A stretch of 64,000 nucleotides of DNA, taken from the NCBI GenBank assembly GCA_002205965.3, contig NADL03000691.1:620001-684000 (forward strand), written 5' to 3'. A model generated the notes under the pieces. The model had not been told where the DNA came from. It did no database searches and worked only from the letters and a program-made list of their open reading frames with translations. The first letter of the stretch is position 1. Every line of letters starts with the position of its first letter. Positions 1-12,932 of the stretch are shown one piece after another. The DNA comes from Kappaphycus alvarezii. Taxonomy: Eukaryota > Rhodophyta > Florideophyceae > Gigartinales > Solieriaceae. The translations under genes and the position numbers were made by a program.

Positions 1-158
1 CCCTACGAATTGAAATTCACTGTACAACTTTATTTTCCATTTTGACTCTGAGGATTTTGGTCCTCCTTTTTCATAAAAGAAATCTTTCGACTCATGATTC
101 GCTTCGTCCTCAAAACTCATTCCCGGTATTCTATCAAGCGGACTTTTTATTGTCGCCC

Positions 159-1655
159 TGATTGCGTGCAAATTCAAAACCGTTGCACTGCGTCGCATAT
201 TTCTATTTCGTCTTAGGCCGTGAAACTTTTCGAAGACATAGCCTTATTCAAATGTCGACATCAACGTCTTTGAAGCAAAACCCCTGCCATCAACCACCTC
301 ATGAGCTCAAAACCCTTTTTCCCTCAACGTGACCAGCCTCTACCAGTTCCTTACCATTGCGAAGTCACTTAGAGCCGGCTGCTTCCTCAAACCCGTGGCT
401 TTGATGGCAAATGGACCAACTGATTACGATAAATAATGTAGAAGAATGAACCATGAATGAGTTCGAAATTGGGTCCGCCTCCACTGCTCCGAGGAGGTAA
501 AATAATCAAACGAGGATTTGTAGTAAGAGGAGGCAAAGAAGAGGATATAAAGGAGATGTATGAGGCTGCTGTGGAAGGATCAGAAGGTAAGAAAGACTGG
601 ATGGACCCGTAGGAGGGACTTGTGTACAGTAGTAGAGGAGCTGCTGTGGAGAACGGAGGAAATAGTGAGGAAGTAATCGCTATCCCTGACTCCTCCGATG
701 GGAGTGAGGTGAAGTTTTGGTAGTTGGTAGCTATTTGAACGATAAACACGGGTTTCATTCTTGATAAAAGATTAGCAATGGTGTTTTAACCGAAAATGAC
801 TTTTTTATTGTTTTATGTGTTGATACTTCCCACGTCACACATAGCTATAAAAACTGTCCGAGGTGAGAATTAAAGGTTTTTTTGGACAATCTAAGTAGAT
901 GCGGTACTCTTACTGCAATCACGACTAAACACTAAAAGTCAAAGACAATTCATGACACATTCAATAAGCGGTTGGGACATTGAATGTTAAGTATTTATAA
1001 AGCAATTTATCTAATTAGATGATTAAGTTGCGTCTAATTTTTACGTCTCATTGAACAAGGTTGAGGTCATTGAAGTGGGACCGGAGGAGCTGGATAAGTC
1101 CAAGGAGGGTATCTATCATTCCAGGCCGTACGATGGAGTTATGTAGGGACTTCATTTGTGGTATGGGTAATTCGGTGTACTTTTCTGGCTCTGATCTCAT
1201 GGACTAGTAATGCGAGTAGAAAATCCAGATATTTGTCCTGATAGTGTCTGATATTACTTTTTCCGATCTCACTATTTTAATTGATTGATTTTATAATAAT
1301 ACGTATGGATTTTTTTAGAGTTTATGGATAGCAGAAAATTCTACACAAGCTGAGTAAATTGCTTCCTTTGGAGAGTTCTATCAAGTTGGTGGACAACCTC
1401 AAGTCAAGTCCCAAGTACTTAGAAAGCTGACTCTCAACTTCAGAACAAAGAAAGTTTTTACTGCGCTCGTCACAGAGCATACGTGGCATACAATTCCCCT
1501 TCCGTACTCTTCTGTAGCCCTCTTAGCTGTCACCCTTACCCAATTCTTTCTGTTCGCTCAACTAAACCACGGTAGTACTTTTTTTTTTGATTGAAACACC
1601 TCCTTTTTTGGTTATTTGGTTGCGACTATCTATTCGCCCGAATATTTATCCGTAT
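159..1655 (+). repeat. Degraded long-type gypsy LTR (solo, interrupted)
   Basis: The left edge resembles the family LTR start (TGAT followed by a TGCGCAAATTC-like string). The part from about 1310 to 1655 matches the R/U5 half of the LTRs of the two gypsy elements in this window: the TATA-like box region, the aagttggtagacaactt motif and the cacggtagcacttttg motif. The middle contains traces of the U3 reading frame of the long LTR form, with a start like M-x-N-G-P-T-D near 404. A copia-like fragment lies inside it. It is heavily mutated and both edges are approximate. Confidence 0.5.
930..1090 (-). repeat. Copia-LTR-like fragment inside the long LTR
   Basis: This stretch is clearly related, in the same orientation, to 58190-58345, which lies just upstream of a minus-strand Ty1/copia gag remnant. 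Shared strings include ttcatgac-cattcaataagcggttg and ttgcgtc-ttt. It splits the surrounding gypsy LTR, whose sequence resumes after about 1090. It is therefore probably a solo copia LTR or a fragment inserted into an older gypsy LTR. No target-site duplication was established. Confidence 0.4.
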
Positions 1656-4600
1656 AACATACTTCAAGTCCTCGGTAATACGTTCATATCACATTCGGAC
1701 TTAATAAATCACCCTCAGTCTAGCGCATCCCCTCTAGCCACTATCTTTCAAGCGCAGTAACAATTATATCTCTCCAAGGTAGAGGGTAAACCACATAGGG
1801 AGCGCTCATAAGACAGAGACCGAATTTCACCTAGTGCGATAATTTTTCTATCGCCGGCAAGGTGCCAGGCGAAAGCATAAATCTCCCTTAATAGAACTTC
1901 GAATGAAGGTGTAGTGGAATCGACTTGTAAGGTCCACGCACCAGGTGGGGTTTTAGAAGCGGAGCTTCTTCGGGAGATCAGTGCAGCTGGCCTAGACAGC
2001 TACAGGAGTAGCAGGGCAGAGCGACCGTAGGCCTTGCTCAAAAGGACTAGAAGGACGCCCTAGAATCCTCCAGATAAACCTGGAGTGGGGGATTGGTAGA
2101 AGGGAAAAGTGAAAGAATGAAGAAAAGAGAGAAAAGATGAGGAGGGAGACGGATAGTAAGGGAAGTCGACCCTACTCCAGGAATTGCCTGAAAGTGTTAT
2201 TGGGTGTGACTACTATGGTCACTGTGTCTAATACGGACACGAGTAGCGCCGCCTACTTCGAACGCACGCTAGTTGGTCTAGCTGTAGTGATCCCGTGCAG
2301 CTCTAGGGTTGCCGGGCACCCGACTACGCAAAGCTTAGACAAACTACACCGGACTACTCCGGTCGCGGTGGTGCTCGTCGAGGAATCGGTCTGATAGTTT
2401 GCTGATCGTTTACTGGTAGGACTCCTGAGGCCAACGGCCTTAAGTAGTATCCGTGCCACTTACTGTGGCACTTTCAACTAATTAGTCCAACATCAAGAAC
2501 TAAAATAAAGTTAGAAATAAGGGGATAGATGTAATTGCCTTGGCCCTACACGTGTTCCTAAAACGTGGCAATCACATGTGGCACTACACGTGTTCTCTGG
2601 ATAGAACGGCCTGTACGTACTGTAGTAAGATAGTATGGCGCGCGAAAATAAAATGCCAGGTTCCCACAGAAAGATTCTATATCAAGTTTTAGCGAATTCG
2701 ATACGGTTGATATGCATACGAGTATGTTCCAAAGAATATTTGGGGGGAAAGTGTTTTAAAGTTCTAAAGCGAGAAGCGCGACGATTTACGGACATAAAAA
2801 GGGTCGACCAAATGCAGCAGAGTAAAATGCTGAAAAAGGGACCCTTGGACTCTGATTTGCACTAAATTGATGAAGTGCAAAGCAGCTGAGGCGGAAGGCA
2901 AGATAGAGTGATTCATCTGGTCGAAAATCAAACGCGCCCAGGAAGAACACGAACCGACTGATGAAATATCCGTTTAATGGCGATATGGAACTTTTCTTAG
3001 TAACACAGAAGTCTTTCGATGAGAACAGGATGAGTAGTGAGAGCAGATTTTGAAGTTAAGCCCCACACGTATTGAACAAGGAATAAAATAAAATACGCAT
3101 GACCGCATCGAGCGTGACAAGGGAAGTGAGAGCCAAATTCAGCCTTAGTTGGAGAAGTCAAAAACAATTACGGAGCTGTTGAATTCAAAGTAAATAATTG
3201 GTTTCACTGTCTTATCTCCTCATTGTTCCCAGTCGAAGAAATGGTTTTCCGGCCACTCTGTCTCTGGAACCGAAGCCCTTTCGGTGGCGAAACCACGCAG
3301 GTCTCGTTCTTCGCGATATGAGCTACGTAAGTTTCCTTCGCTTACTCGCTCTCTTTTATGGTAACATGTAAGCCATCTTTCGTGATTTGAACCGTTTTAA
3401 GAGTTCATCAAGGGTCGAGGTGTCTAAATGTGAATAACAAAAATGTTAAAAACAGTTTTAAGTGTCCAAAAGCAACATTCTGCAGGAGTAAAGTGCAGCT
3501 GCTGTTCAATTCGCAATCCACGTTTCAAATCAACCATGTTACATTTCACTTGAAAGTTTTTCAATATCCATTCTACGGTAACCCGACGACTAGACATTGA
3601 CTTACTAAAGATATTTTAGGAACTGTTGGTATAAAAGCTTGAATTGAGATGTGCATAAAATACCTCTAGTCATACCCACTGTCTCCGTAGAATCAATAAT
3701 ACTAAAAACACCTCCAATTGTTTATCCATTTGAACCCCTTATACACCTTGTATGGGTCCAAGCCCGTGTTCAAAAATTTTATTTGGAGAGGAAGTAGACC
3801 AAATCTTAATAGAGTACTTCCATTTGTAACCGTTATACATTATTTTCAGCAAAGCGTTGTTACCGGGCATTTTGATTGCAATGAAGTTCTAATTTATGAA
3901 GCTGATAAATATTCGTACTGCTTGCGTCTTTCCATAAAAATCAAAAGAAAATGATTCAACTTTGTCGTCAATTTATAAATGTTTCATCGCTCCGTTCAAC
4001 AAGTACAATGTATCCTCTAGAAAAATTCTACTGTTTTCCAGATTATGTCACAATTTGACTTTCGCGTTTCGAAGAAGTGTTCCATCTCCTTTCCTTTTTT
4101 TAAAATACTCGTAATTTTAAGTAAGCTACAATTTAACATTAATGGATTCGATATATACATTCTTTTTTGGGTAGTTAGTCTCTCGTCTGGAAACAAAGTA
4201 CTTGAATGAGCTTGATAAATTCAATATTCTCGAAGTAAAAGTAAAATATACATTCAACGCCTGACCAAGCTAGGAATTAAGCGGAAAATTGGTTTGAGAC
4301 ATGCTTCTTTTTCTTTTAGCGTGATTTTCACAGCCTTTTCGTGCTTTCAAGTAGTCTTTCATAGCCTGAAATATAAAATGGGAGTCTTTGTCGTGAAATC
4401 AAAAGACCTAGATAGGAAACTGTGTTATGCGGCACCAGTTCCGCTCATTCGGGAGACTTCCCGTATTAGCTTTATCCTTCTGAAACGAACTATTAATTAG
4501 AATTGAGTTTCTATATTGAAGCGGGATTTAATGTGAAGGTATTTATGGAAAAAGTTTTGCAGGGAGGTAAGTTCCACTCACATTATTAGTAAATCTGTGC

Positions 4601-5798
4601 ATGTATAATCATATTTTCTCCATTAACTGTTTACATGTTTTAATTGGAGTATAGTTTAATTTTGAATGCGGAACATAATGCGTAATCCTTGACATGTCTT
4701 CTAGTTGTAATTCAATATTAGAGTCGCTATAATTATTGGATTACTGTTGCCAACGAACTATCATCTGGATGAATGCTTCCTTTCAAATTGATCCAGTTAT
4801 TATGAGTGCGCCATGATTTTTGTCTACAAAAATCATTGTACTTGACCCGCATTTTAGTATTGAAATTTCTCTGATGTAAATTACTAATATTGCTAGATTA
4901 TGGCAAAGATATTTTCAGCCTCGGGTCATCAGAGTCCATGTACCGATCAGCTTTTACTAAATTTGTCTTTATACTCAATTTTCAAGTCCTATCGGAGGGA
5001 ACTTATTCCTAACTCGATTGAAAGTATTTGTTTTTTTGACGAAACCATTCCCGTGATTACTTACATAAGTCTTTATAAAAAACCAATGACATTGAAAGGT
5101 CACCTCGCCATCAGTCATGTTTCGAAATGTCTCGGTATTCTAATCCGGGATCTATAAATGGAAGTCGACCGAAACTTAAAAATTCATTTCCGAGAAGACC
5201 ATGTCTTTCATGATGAGAAATACGGTAATGGACGATACTGTAGTGCAGCTAGCTGAAATTCAGAATTGTGCTCCAGAAGTACTAAAGTAAAAAACTGAAT
5301 CTTTCGAGAGAGAATCTCTGGGATTATTTTTTACATGGACATTTTTTCTTCTCTTTCTGTGAATAGTTTCTTTTTCGCCATAATGCTTTCATTCTCTCTT
5401 TTCTTTGTTTGCATACGATTAATTTCCTCTATGGCAGTATCTCTCTAGACTTTCTTGTTATTTTCGGTTTCTGATACCAAAAATCTTTATTTGTAATAAA
5501 GACTCCTACACAAGATTTTCGAATTGCATTATCCCATTTGAAGAAGGTTTCCACTAATGCTCTCCACAAACTATAATTTCTTCTTTTTTATTCAGACATA
5601 TTCTCAATCCGAAGATTATGGCACTATACAAATCCCCTTAATAGCAAAAAAGATAATTTTGGCGGCCCTTCATCAATAACTGGATAATTGACACACCCTC
5701 CGATGTAATTATTGGATGATTACGGGTGAATATGATAAGAGTCACTGAGTGTGGACGTCAAGTACAGCTAATCTAAGTCTGGTGGTTAAGGCTTCATC
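1656..5798. other. No supported gene
   Basis: Only short unsupported reading frames are present, the longest below 90 codons and with no recognisable motif. A small internal repeat of cctacacgtgttc-like sequence occurs at about 2545-2600. I see no RNA gene and no well-preserved mobile element. The region may be older repeat sequence that has lost recognisable similarity. Confidence 0.6.
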
Positions 5799-6134
5799 TT
5801 TACTATAGAAACTTTGGGTGAAGGCCGTTTCGAAACCGCTTCGCTACAGACTCTGTCACAGCTGCCTCTCTTAATGGTAATAAGCTCAGATGAAGGCCAC
5901 GTAGGCACCTTAATTCTTGCGCAAGCAGACTTTCATAACGATCATATCCAGTTTATTATAGATAAATTTGGTGAAGGCCAAGTAGACACCGCTTCACTAT
6001 ACACTCTGTCGCGGCTTTCTCTCTTTATGGTAATCACTTCGGATGAAGGCCACGTGGGCATCTTAATAATTGCTCAAAGAGATTTGATTAGAGATCATAC
6101 CCCGTTCATTAAGTCTTTACAACTTTCACCTTGA
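5799..6134 (+). repeat. Two-unit 153-bp tandem repeat with conserved reading frame
   Basis: Two diverged copies of a 153-bp unit (exactly 51 codons) lie head to tail at about 5799-5951 and 5952-6104. One frame stays open through both units to a stop at 6134. The protein repeat contains the strings TASL-TLS-L, MVI-SDEGHVG and L-AQ-D. The frame has no ATG at its upstream end, where an in-frame TAA occurs, so it is not a complete gene as it stands. It could be a fragment of a repeat protein or an internally duplicated mobile-element ORF. I do not recognise the family. Confidence 0.4.
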
Positions 6135-9100
6135 AGCATTTTGCTGCAAAGTTTGCTTCTACAAGTTTTCGCTCGGCTCCCGCCTTCTGTTCTGCTCCCC
6201 ATTCATATGTCGTGGCCCTTTTCCCCACCTTGGTCGATCTCGATTCAAATTCTGCATTATATTGAGTCATTATTCCATTAAATGCGTTGTATCATACTAC
6301 TTCTTTCGCTCGCTCCTCGCATTGTTACCAAACCGCTTGCAAGTAGTTCAGAATAGCAATATCTACACAAAATCGATGTCAGGAGAAGATTGCATCCACA
6401 ATACAAGTTTTCAAGATTGGGTTCGCTAAGTTGGCAGTCAAATGATCGATCTATCTTCCGGAGTAAATTGCTGCGAGAAGTATGTAGCAATACTTTCGAG
6501 GCAGATGGACGATTAAATGGCCTCCGGCTGCAGGGAAACGTCAAAGCTCGCCCCACAGGCTCCTCTGACGGTAAAAGAACCCCAAAAACCCTCACGACCC
6601 TTGAAAAGTGACGGTTACTTTAAATTAGGCGTGATTTGGGTCGAGACGCAAGCATACTATCCAATTCATGAAAATGTTCTTTTACAAAGTGTGACCAATC
6701 TCGCTGAAATGGACGGCCCACTATCTCTTCCTTTGTGGCTCCTGAAACTATGCGCACCTAAACGCAGGGTCTGGTAGAGGGCGTCTTTTACTAGTACTAT
6801 CTTTATCGCTTCATTGATTGCGCTTGTGTCTCAATAATGTTTAGTTCGCAGCTAGCCTGCATGTACTACGTTCTTCCCGACCAATTACCACATTTCTATA
6901 TTCCTATAGCATTATCGTCTCGGTGGTATTTGGTTCGGGCCTAGCCAACTTAAAGAAAACAGCTACCATCAATGCAAAATGCGATTGACAGAGCTCATGG
7001 CTAGAAATATTTAAGCAATTGAAGCAACATATTTAGATGTACTTATAATAATATAGTGGCATGCGTTTAAGGCGCGCTGAAGAGTTCATTGCCCGTAAAT
7101 AGCGTATGAAACAGGAGAAAAGAGAAGACGAGGAATAGACGGAATATGGAGAAAAGTAGATCGGGGAGCTTGGAGAGGAAGAAGCAGAGATTGGCGCGAA
7201 TCGACAGGGAAGCACTATACTGAATTAGGTGAGCTAGGTGGTATCGGTCATAGATCCAGTTGGAGGGACATTGTATCATCTGTATTTTCTTAAAGAATGA
7301 GTAGGCAATCATGAGACTTTCACGGGAATTTGTTAGAACTAATTTGATGTTCCTTATGTCTTAAGGGAATTTCTAGGGTCTCATATGAAATACAAAAACT
7401 GAGAAGAACGTTTTTGTTGAGGTCATTTGATTATCTTACGCAAAACTATCTTCGTGTACATGAATTTTTCCCTGTATTTCATTGTGCTCTCATGATTTTT
7501 CATTGGAATTGTAGTTCGTATAAAACTATATATAAACTGAATACGTTGCTGATCTTAGAGTGGAGGCCAATTTTGGTGTCAGATTCGAACTAATAACCTT
7601 TTATCGGCTCTGTAGCCTCTATTAGCGGTTAATGACCTATTCCTGTACATTTTGTTTTCTGGAATTGCCCATTTTTCAATTTAGCTCCTCAACAATTTCC
7701 ATTAAAGTTTACGTTAGCAATTTATTACCCTTCAAAAACTCTTCTCTCGGGTTGTTTGTGGTTTCTTATTCTGTTAGAGCCAGTTTTACACATTCAAATC
7801 CCTTGCGGCTGGTGCTCATTTTCAGATCAGAGTAAAGCAAAAAAGCACTCTTTTCGTCGCGTATGAATATGTTGTGGAGCGAATGAAAAGAGCTCGGGAT
7901 TTGCCTATATTCAGAGAGTCTTGCACAGAAACGTGAAATGCATACGTCACCTTCATTTTCTACCGAAGGTTTTAGTAACAGAATTAACTAAGCGTACTTA
8001 TGGTTGATGTTCTGTAAAAGCAGGGCCCATGTGTTAAAGGAATCAATATTATTCTCGAATTTTGGTAAGGTCCTGAGCAGCTGGTGACATAGTCATATGA
8101 CAAAACTGATGCAAAATATCAATATAAGCAGTAAATAAAGCGGATACTGCACCTTTACCAGAGATTAGGCAGATTGTAATAGTACTTTATGTCTCCCCGA
8201 GCGATGAGACGTGCAGTTTTAGCTCTATGACTATAGTTCTGTCCTATATTGAACAGGAGATTGCAGGAATGAAGATTTCGATTAATACGTCGAAATATGC
8301 GGAGGGTGGCACAACAAGAAGATATTGGCTTAGTCTGCGCACCCCATGGAACTCACAAATGTTCTAAGATAAGGAATAAAAGACGGATTAATCTTTATGA
8401 GCATAAAAAGAAATACCATTGGAGTCTATAGGATCTAAAAAGCACTCTTTTATGGACGCTCGGGAAAGGACAATCGGGCTGAAAGTAAAATTTTCTGCAC
8501 GTAAATTCGGCTACATGTCTGCTACAAAGCCGCATGAACAGAAGCGAAAAGAAGATACTGCTAAAACCAAAATTATTCAGTCTAGAAGCATGCAGGGTAA
8601 TTACTACGTAGAACTGGACTTAAAAAATAGAAAAATATCGACATTTAAGGAAAAATGAAAGCAAGTTGATACAAATGCGTTATTAAATTTTTTTTTGTAA
8701 CATTCAGCTGAAATTAAGTAGAGTGCACTCACATAAATAATCTAAGCTGTATCAGTAATACAGAACAAAGGTTTGCATGTGTCCGTAACTGTAACCTCTG
8801 AAGCCCAAATTACCACGTAGAGGTTGCAATGGGTACATATTCGTGCATAAAAAACCATATAACTGGGAATTCTAGTACCACATAATTCAAAGGCCGTTCT
8901 CTTGCAAGCTTTTCTATAAAAAATTCAGACCTCCAAATTCTCAAAGAAAAAACTTGGTTGATAATAATTTCTTTCTTGCTTGCATTTTTTATGGGTTTCA
9001 ACACGATAACACCTGCTTAGCGCCTATTTAAAGGATATTTTAATCGTTTTTGGTATTCAAAACATCTATAAATTGCTGAACTTATCTTTTCCTGGAAATA

Positions 9101-10036
9101 TCTGCTTCGCTGGATGTATGAAAAAATTCTCCAAAAGCGCCAAATTGTATGTATCTCTTCTGTTACGTTTCTCTCGGATGCCTTCGACTATCTTCATAAG
9201 TCCTGATTGTAATTGGCTGGAATAACGCTCAAAAACAACGCGCCATGTGTGATGGGGACATCTCTGATGTACTTAAATTTATACAAGTCCGCTGTGGGCC
9301 GCTAACAATAATTATTGCTTCCAGTAATGTTCTCTTGGCAGCATTCTATGCTAAAACTTTTAAAGGCTTTACTTGAGTCCCAACTCCAGTTCAAATATTG
9401 CGCTCCCATTTCAGCATATATAAGCATCTTCCATGCCATAATAGGACTTATTACTACCGTTAATCTATGAAATGATGGAAAAGGAACGAATTTCCTTGGG
9501 AATTATTGGAGGAAAACGTTTCGTCCATCAATTGAAATGAACTTTTCCTTTTGATAAAAAAATTGGGTAATTATCTGCCATCCCGAACTCTCTAAAAGCA
9601 TTGAAACTTGATAATTATCGGTGAACGTTCAATATTGCTGTCAATTAGCACTTTTCACCCTACTTAGCCATACCCGAGGGAGAACTTCCCTGATACACTC
9701 TGTGTACACGGACATCATCTCATTCACTGCTTCCATTGAGGATATCAATAAATATCTAGTGGGCAATATTCTTATAGCCAACTATCCATAAATGGAGGTG
9801 TTACAAACGACGATATTGTTTCGGAAGCATAAGGGAAGAGAAATGATGAACAAGGACGGAGAGGTGAAATTATACAACATAATATTCCGTATAAGGTGCA
9901 GGGTCTACCAGATTTTCGCACGGACTACTCTTGAAGACAATTTTCCTATTGCGGAAGCTGACCATCACCCTCTAGATTATTTGGTGCTGCAATTTAAGTT
10001 GTTTCTTAAACCGCTTTCTTAATCTGCATTCTATCT
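6135..10036. other. No supported gene
   Basis: AT-rich sequence with short open frames only, such as 8419-8658, and no motif I can name. A tRNA-like T-loop on the minus strand near 7580 was considered and rejected. I could not match any part to the repeat families seen elsewhere in the window. Confidence 0.55.
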
Positions 10037-10100
10037 TCTAGTGTCTATCCGACCAAGCGCTGTCCTCATATGAGGCACACTTTGTCCTCATATGAGGACA
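10037..10100. repeat. piggyBac left terminal inverted repeat with doubled palindrome
   Basis: The string tctagtgtctat at 10037 is followed by tgtcctcatatgagg at 10061. A second, fuller copy of the palindrome lies at 10083-10100. The right terminus carries the same two blocks inverted. The palindrome is self-complementary, so it could act as a dimeric protein-binding site. That role is inference. Confidence 0.7.
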
Positions 10101-10228
10101 AAAAAATAGGAAGTACTGTACTGTGGTAGCCAAATAATTTTTTTTGTCCCAATAAATATTAATAAAAAATAGGAAGTACTGTACTGTGGTAGCCAAATAA
10201 TTTTTTTTGTCCCAATAAATATTACTAA
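10101..10228. repeat. 63-bp tandem duplication inside piggyBac
   Basis: A unit starting near taggaagtactgtactg and ending near gtcccaataaatatta occurs twice with a period of 63 bp and almost no divergence. The duplication is therefore recent compared with the decay of the transposase. It lies in the subterminal region, next to the palindromic motif. Confidence 0.85.
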
Positions 10229-10339
10229 AAAAGTTGCACTGTAAGGAGTTATTTACAGTAGTGTTCGACTGACCGACGTACTGAAGATGCAATAGCTTCC
10301 ATCTTTATATACTCCCAGTCACTTCCTCGCATCCATCAC

Positions 10340-10420
10340 TGGGATGGTGGCCTATGATGCGAATCGTAGGTTGATGACCCAGAGATCTTGAGTTCGATTC
10401 TCGCCGGGGTTCTGTAAGAA
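10340..10420 (+). repeat. tRNA-like (possible SINE head) sequence
   Basis: A B-box-like gagttcgattctc at about 10390 follows an A-box-like tggcctatgatgcg at about 10346 at a spacing typical of RNA polymerase III internal promoters. A seven-base loop ttgatga between them would present a GAT anticodon. The acceptor stem does not pair, so this is not a functional tRNA. It may be the head of a tRNA-derived SINE inserted into the piggyBac copy. No second copy was seen in the window. Confidence 0.3.
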
Positions 10421-10675
10421 GTCCGAAAATTCCAACGGGAACTCGACTGGTTGTGAAAACGCTGCTGTCTCAGTGCGCCATTAGGCATCCACTTGAACAT
10501 GAGACAGAATTCGGTGACATCTCATAAAAGGGTAACTCAGTACGCCATATAAAGCAGCTAACTTCGCAAGTCAGATGACGCAAGTGCAACCAGTAGGGAG
10601 CCATAGAAATAGAACTCATTGATCATTTTTTCTTTTAAAACAAAAAGTCACACTATTTTATATCAACTCGTAATC

Positions 10676-12645
10676 CTAATTGAGATCCCTATGGTGTTTC
10701 TCTCGCACGTGGTTCATGAAGCAACACCTTTTTGTGCTCGCGTGACAGATAAAAACATCATCAAGCCCATTGTCACGGCAAGTAGAACAAAGAAATTTTG
10801 ACTTACTGACCTTACAAACTCGACAGAGACCTTGGTGAGATGCGTTAGTATACTCACCGTTACTCAATTTCCTCTTCTTGTTAGTTGCAACAAGATGAGT
10901 TCCAATCTCTGAAACAGGTTCCAGTATATCACTTTCATCCTCATTTTGTAAGCAGTTAGATGCCCTACGTGATTTCGAATCAAACTTATTCTCAATAAAT
11001 TCTTCGGCAAGCATCTCATAAAACTTAGATTGTGATACGCAGAGTCTTGGACCAAAAGAATGCTTGTATAGTAAAAATGAATCAACAATTATGATCGATA
11101 GGAGAGAGGAAATGACCCTGAGCAACCAATCTTTGACTTCCAATTTCTTCTCAATTCCAAGAATATCTTGCCTACATCTGTTGTGGCGATCGACTTGGGA
11201 ACACGTTTCGTAGAACCTCTCCACACCATCTGGAATTGAAATCTCGAATTCCACTTTCGTTGTCTCATCATCGGCAGTTCTCCATCTTTCCCTACAAATT
11301 GGGGTTCCCTGATTGGTTGTATGGCAACTGCTGACGAAATATCTTCGTTCTATATGCATCCAAAACACAGCCATTAAAGATTTGTTGGTATCAGGATTCC
11401 TCGAAACCATCGAGATATGATCTCCGCGCTCCGTGAGCTCCTGTGACGACAAATGTTGCATCGGAAATTCCTTAACCGCATTCTTGACCACACCAATAAA
11501 TCTCGGTCAATATCTCATCAAGGCTTCCGCAGTCGACACCGATGCAAAAAATGAATCCCCACATACGACGCGACCCGTCTTCAGCCAAGGTTGAACAAGA
11601 CGAAGTGTAAGGGCGGTGGTGTGACAGAATTAGTCTGTGAAGTCACGCCGAAGGCCACTCGTTTTCCTCATCACGAGCTCCAATCTCAACATTATTCCAG
11701 ACTGGCCACATGCAGAAGCCTTCAATTCGCAGCCATTTTCGGGCTCTCTGTCGTAGGCAACGCAATGTGGGAGTCCTTTTTTGATCCAATCGCCCCCGAG
11801 ACCATACCATCTGCTAATACTTTCATCGACGCAGATATGCGAAGATGGCGTGACATATTGCCTGCGGTAGTCACTGATGGCCTTCTAAAATCCACTTACC
11901 AGAGACCATCTCGAGTCATCTAAGGGCCTTTCCTCCCGTTCAGAAGTGTGGCTGAAACAAATGTTTGCCAAAACCAGATCAAACCTTCTACGTAACATGA
12001 TCCTCCAAAACTTGGTGCTGGAATGTACTTCGAACCAGATTCACTCCAGAGGTCGCGGCAGTTTGAAAATGAAAACCTTGTCATAAGTATGAGAATCCCA
12101 AAGAACTTCAATATCTCTCCTGACGAGACGGGATGATTTCCAATGGCATTCAATCGATCATTTGTAAGGTCACGCATGACGGTTAGGTGACGGAGCGGAA
12201 ACATGCTCATAAAGCATTCAAATGGCGATACATCTCGAGGAGCACAGCCATACGCGAGAGTATTACCAGAGTAGCCAATTATTTTGCAGCTTTTCTCTGA
12301 TAAATTTTCATTAATAGGTGTGAAAACCTCCTGATTGGTCCATGATCGTCCATGAGAAAAAACAGGAGCATCTGATTGATGCGCCTTGGAATCAACGGAA
12401 TTCCTATCTGATGCCGACGAAGACGGTTGAGGAGCCCTCAAATCTTCATGTGCCGCTTCGTTTGGCAATTGAGCGGTTTCTGCCTCCACTACGACGTCTG
12501 TTGGAGGTAATCCCGCTTTGATGTTGACAATCTTCAACGTGACAGTTTTGAAACGGTCACGAATCTTCCAGCTTGCCTCCACTGATTTCCTCCTTCGACC
12601 GCTTACAATGTCGATGTGGACGGAAATAACGGTTCCAGCGAGCAA
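10676..12645 (-). pseudogene. piggyBac transposase relic (DDE_Tnp_1_7 type)
   Basis: Reading right to left, the N-terminal part (12645-11920) carries PFECFMSMFP and an ILILMTRFS-like segment typical of the piggyBac N-terminal region. A frameshift near 11950 moves the reading into the frame used by the rest. That frame continues through DSRWSLV, ICVDESISRWYG (first catalytic Asp codon 11825-11827), RRDFTD, GRVVCGDSFFASV (second Asp 11555-11557) and IIIVDSFLLYK (third Asp 11081-11083). All three catalytic Asp residues are preserved. Three in-frame stops interrupt it: TAG at 11885-11887, TAA at 11630-11632 and TGA at 11507-11509. The C-terminus is Cys-rich (CRVCKVSKSKFLCSTC), as expected of the zinc-binding tail of piggyBac transposases. 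The protein would cut and paste the element at TTAA sites in the nucleus. This copy cannot make it, and the true N-terminal start is not visible. Confidence 0.85.
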
Positions 12646-12932
12646 TTTCGTCTTTCAATCTGACCCATACAAGCGCTTTAACTCTACAGCTGACGTAACA
12701 AGGGAAGCACGGCAGTGAATGGGATTTCCTGTAACGGTTCGTGGGTCCATTTCTGTGAAAACTGAGGGGATAATCGATGGGTATCGCGTCAGGGAAAGTT
12801 GGTCCTGCGTTGAGCAGAGTGGGAATTCTCGAAAATTTTGTTTTGATCGAGTATCTACATGTTTAGTAGAGTACGTGGGAACTAAGACAAGGCGGCTAAA
12901 ACGTTTTGTATTTAAAAAAAATTGGTAAAAGT

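Noticed and set aside
7570-7645. Minus-strand tRNA-like sequence with a ttcgaat loop and a tgacacca end
   Set aside because: The acceptor stem has no matching 5' strand, the anticodon stem does not form, and the T stem is imperfect. A chance B-box-like string explains it.
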